From Faecousia sp. (GTDB lineage: Bacteria > Bacillota > Clostridia > Oscillospirales > Oscillospiraceae), in assembly GCA_029258495.1 (NCBI GenBank), contig JARHYV010000019.1, positions 1 to 7,462 on the forward strand: DNA of 7,462 nt, in the 5' to 3' direction. Below the pieces are notes generated by a model, which searched no databases, was not told the DNA's origin, and saw only the letters and a program-made list of their open reading frames with translations. Each line of letters begins with the position of its first letter. Positions within the stretch are counted from its first letter, which is position 1. Made by a program: the position numbers and the translations under genes. Of the stretch, positions 5,951-7,462 are shown in pieces.

Positions 5951-7462
5951 ATGAAACAGCTGGTGATTGCTCTGCTGATCGCACTGACTCTGTCCGGCTG
6001 TACATTCGGTTCTGACGAAGGTGCAGCCGCCAACACAGCCTCTGCCCCCGGTTCACCGAGTTTCTATCAGCCTGATTCTGCCATGGAGCAGGCTACACAC
6101 GGTGCCGTGCAAGCCTATGACATGGATGCAGCGATCACCGGGATCGCCCCCTTCGGAAACAAGCTGCTGGTCTGCACAGATCACACAAAACTCCTGCTGT
6201 TGGATCCGGATACCCTTGCTATTGATCGTCAGCGTGATCTGGAATCCCCGATCTCTTGGAGTCCGAACAGCCTGAAAATCGGGAAAACTCAGCTAGGTTA
6301 CTTTGATTCTGCCAACAACTGCTATGTGATCCTGAATCAGGATCTCGTTGCGGAATCCTCTACCTCGCTGCCCTCTCAGCCCGGCGCAAAGCCTTCTATA
6401 TCCTCTGATTTCAAGACGATCTACTACGCCGCAAAAGACGGCATCCGATCCATGGATCTGAGCACCGGGATCTCCCGGATCCTCCGGCAGGAATCCGGTT
6501 TCTCTGTCACCTTGGAGGGACTGCTGTTTGACGATCAGGTACTGCGCTACACACGCACCCACGGCGACAATTCTTCCCAGACCTGTTTTATCAGCACGGA
6601 AGACGGCAGTATTTACTTTACAGCTACCTATGATGATCCCATGATCCACTGGGACAACTGGTATGCGGCCGCCCCAAGTCTTGACTATCCCTTCGGCACC
6701 TTTCAGCGGATCATCACCGGAACCCGTGATGGCCAACTGCAAATGCTGTGTCCCGGGCAGAACTGGACAAAGGTCATTTCCCCCGGGGATTCTCTGGTCA
6801 TTACACAGACCAAAACTTCAGACGAGCTAGAATTACACTGCTATGATTTGAAGACCGGTATTCCAAAAGCAGATCTTGTATTGCCGCAACACACCACAGT
6901 ACTGAGCGGCGCATGCATCAACGATCGCACCATCTGGCTGTGGAACAACACCGAACACACATTTTATCGCTGGGACACGGAAAAGAGTGTCCCGAACGAC
7001 CGAACATCCATCCTCTGCGATTTCGACTCGGTGACGGCTCCTGCCGAGGAGGTTCTGCAGCCGCTGATCGAGCGAGCCAACACCCTGTCAGAGGAATATG
7101 GAATTCGGATCTCTTTTGTTGAGAAAGGAAACCGCACACAAGGCTTTGACTACTCCACCGTACCCGACTATCGTCCCGAGATGTATGGCAAGGCCCTGGA
7201 TCTGCTGTCGGCTGCATTGGAGAAGGTGCCCTCCGATTTCCTGAGTCAAGTGGGATCCCGTGTAGCGGACGGTGTGCTGCAGATCCAGCTGATCGACGAT
7301 TATGACCCTGTGACAGGTGCAGTGCCCGGTACCGGCTCGTGCAGCTTTGTGGATACCGGTGTTGTATTGAACCTCAGCATGTGCCCCGAACTCGAGAACC
7401 TGTTCCTGCAGCAGCTTGGGGTTTCCGTCGTCACAAGGATCACAAGCGTGGGCAACGGCTTG
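5951..7462 (+). CDS. Lipoprotein with propeller-like repeats and a metallopeptidase-like C-terminal region (cut by window edge)
   Basis: The frame is open for 504 codons to the last base. MKQLVIALLIALTLSGC is a lipoprotein signal with lipobox LSGC (14-17), so C17 should be lipidated and the protein anchored on the outer face of the membrane. A Ser/Ala/Gly-rich spacer follows. Residues about 57-350 show repeated strand units such as KLLVCTDHTKLLLLDPDT, TIYYAAKDGIRSMDLSTG, LELHCYDLKTG and IWLWNNTEHTFYRWD, consistent with a beta-propeller. From about 357 the character changes: EEYGIRISFVEKG (381-393), then a helical stretch, then VVLNLSMCPELENLFLQQLG. From memory this resembles the C-terminal domain of clostridial lipoproteins with an HExxH peptidase motif, which is not evident here (QQLGV, 487-491). 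AAGGAG (5937-5942) is 8 nt before the start. The function is unknown and the C-terminus is missing. Confidence 0.8.
   Translation, partial: MKQLVIALLIALTLSGCTFGSDEGAAANTASAPGSPSFYQPDSAMEQATHGAVQAYDMDAAITGIAPFGNKLLVCTDHTKLLLLDPDTLAIDRQRDLESPISWSPNSLKIGKTQLGYFDSANNCYVILNQDLVAESSTSLPSQPGAKPSISSDFKTIYYAAKDGIRSMDLSTGISRILRQESGFSVTLEGLLFDDQVLRYTRTHGDNSSQTCFISTEDGSIYFTATYDDPMIHWDNWYAAAPSLDYPFGTFQRIITGTRDGQLQMLCPGQNWTKVISPGDSLVITQTKTSDELELHCYDLKTGIPKADLVLPQHTTVLSGACINDRTIWLWNNTEHTFYRWDTEKSVPNDRTSILCDFDSVTAPAEEVLQPLIERANTLSEEYGIRISFVEKGNRTQGFDYSTVPDYRPEMYGKALDLLSAALEKVPSDFLSQVGSRVADGVLQIQLIDDYDPVTGAVPGTGSCSFVDTGVVLNLSMCPELENLFLQQLGVSVVTRITSVGNGL

Noticed and set aside
6293..6742. A 149-codon open frame on the minus strand inside the lipoprotein gene
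   Set aside because: The plus-strand frame continues through it with a lipoprotein signal and regular strand repeats. The antisense product shows no motif or ribosome binding site.

Overview
The window looks like an ordinary chromosomal stretch from a moderately GC-rich member of the Firmicutes. Class Clostridia is most likely, probably an Oscillospiraceae/Ruminococcaceae gut-type bacterium. This rests on strong AGGAGG-type ribosome binding sites, sigma-A-like promoters, a Mn-dependent CBS-type pyrophosphatase, and a small Cys4 protein and propeller lipoprotein of kinds I associate with Clostridia. The taxonomy is an inference. I see no rRNA, tRNA, CRISPR array, insertion sequence or phage gene.

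Left block (1-1603, minus strand): a promoter drives a cytoplasmic type I L-asparaginase (ansA). It is followed after 25 nt by a Mn-dependent inorganic pyrophosphatase that leaves the window at base 1. The two are probably co-transcribed.

Middle block (1635-2787, plus strand): a divergent promoter drives a single-gene unit, UDP-glucose 4-epimerase (galE), closed by a strong intrinsic terminator. Its catalytic triad matches E. coli numbering, but it carries Cys at position 299, where E. coli has Tyr.

Right block (2804-7462, plus strand): a new promoter (TTGCAA-17-TATAAT with an extended -10), overlapped by repeats, starts a tightly packed seven-gene run with gaps of -1 to 5 nt. In order: an XRE-type HTH protein fused to four membrane helices; 5-formyltetrahydrofolate cyclo-ligase; a three-helix membrane protein with a PH-like tail; a DUF1643 protein; a YfcE-type metallophosphoesterase; a 56-aa acidic, Tyr-rich Cys4 protein; and a lipoprotein with a propeller-like N-terminal half, cut by the window end. 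The last protein's C-terminal part resembles, from memory, metallopeptidase-like clostridial lipoproteins, but QQLGV stands where HExxH might be expected.

Nothing here proves a new biological system. The most worthwhile leads are the possible pseudo-peptidase lipoprotein, the membrane-tethered HTH protein with repeats over its own promoter, the Cys4 microprotein, and the GalE residue that predicts wider substrate use. All coding regions appear intact apart from the two cut by the window edges.
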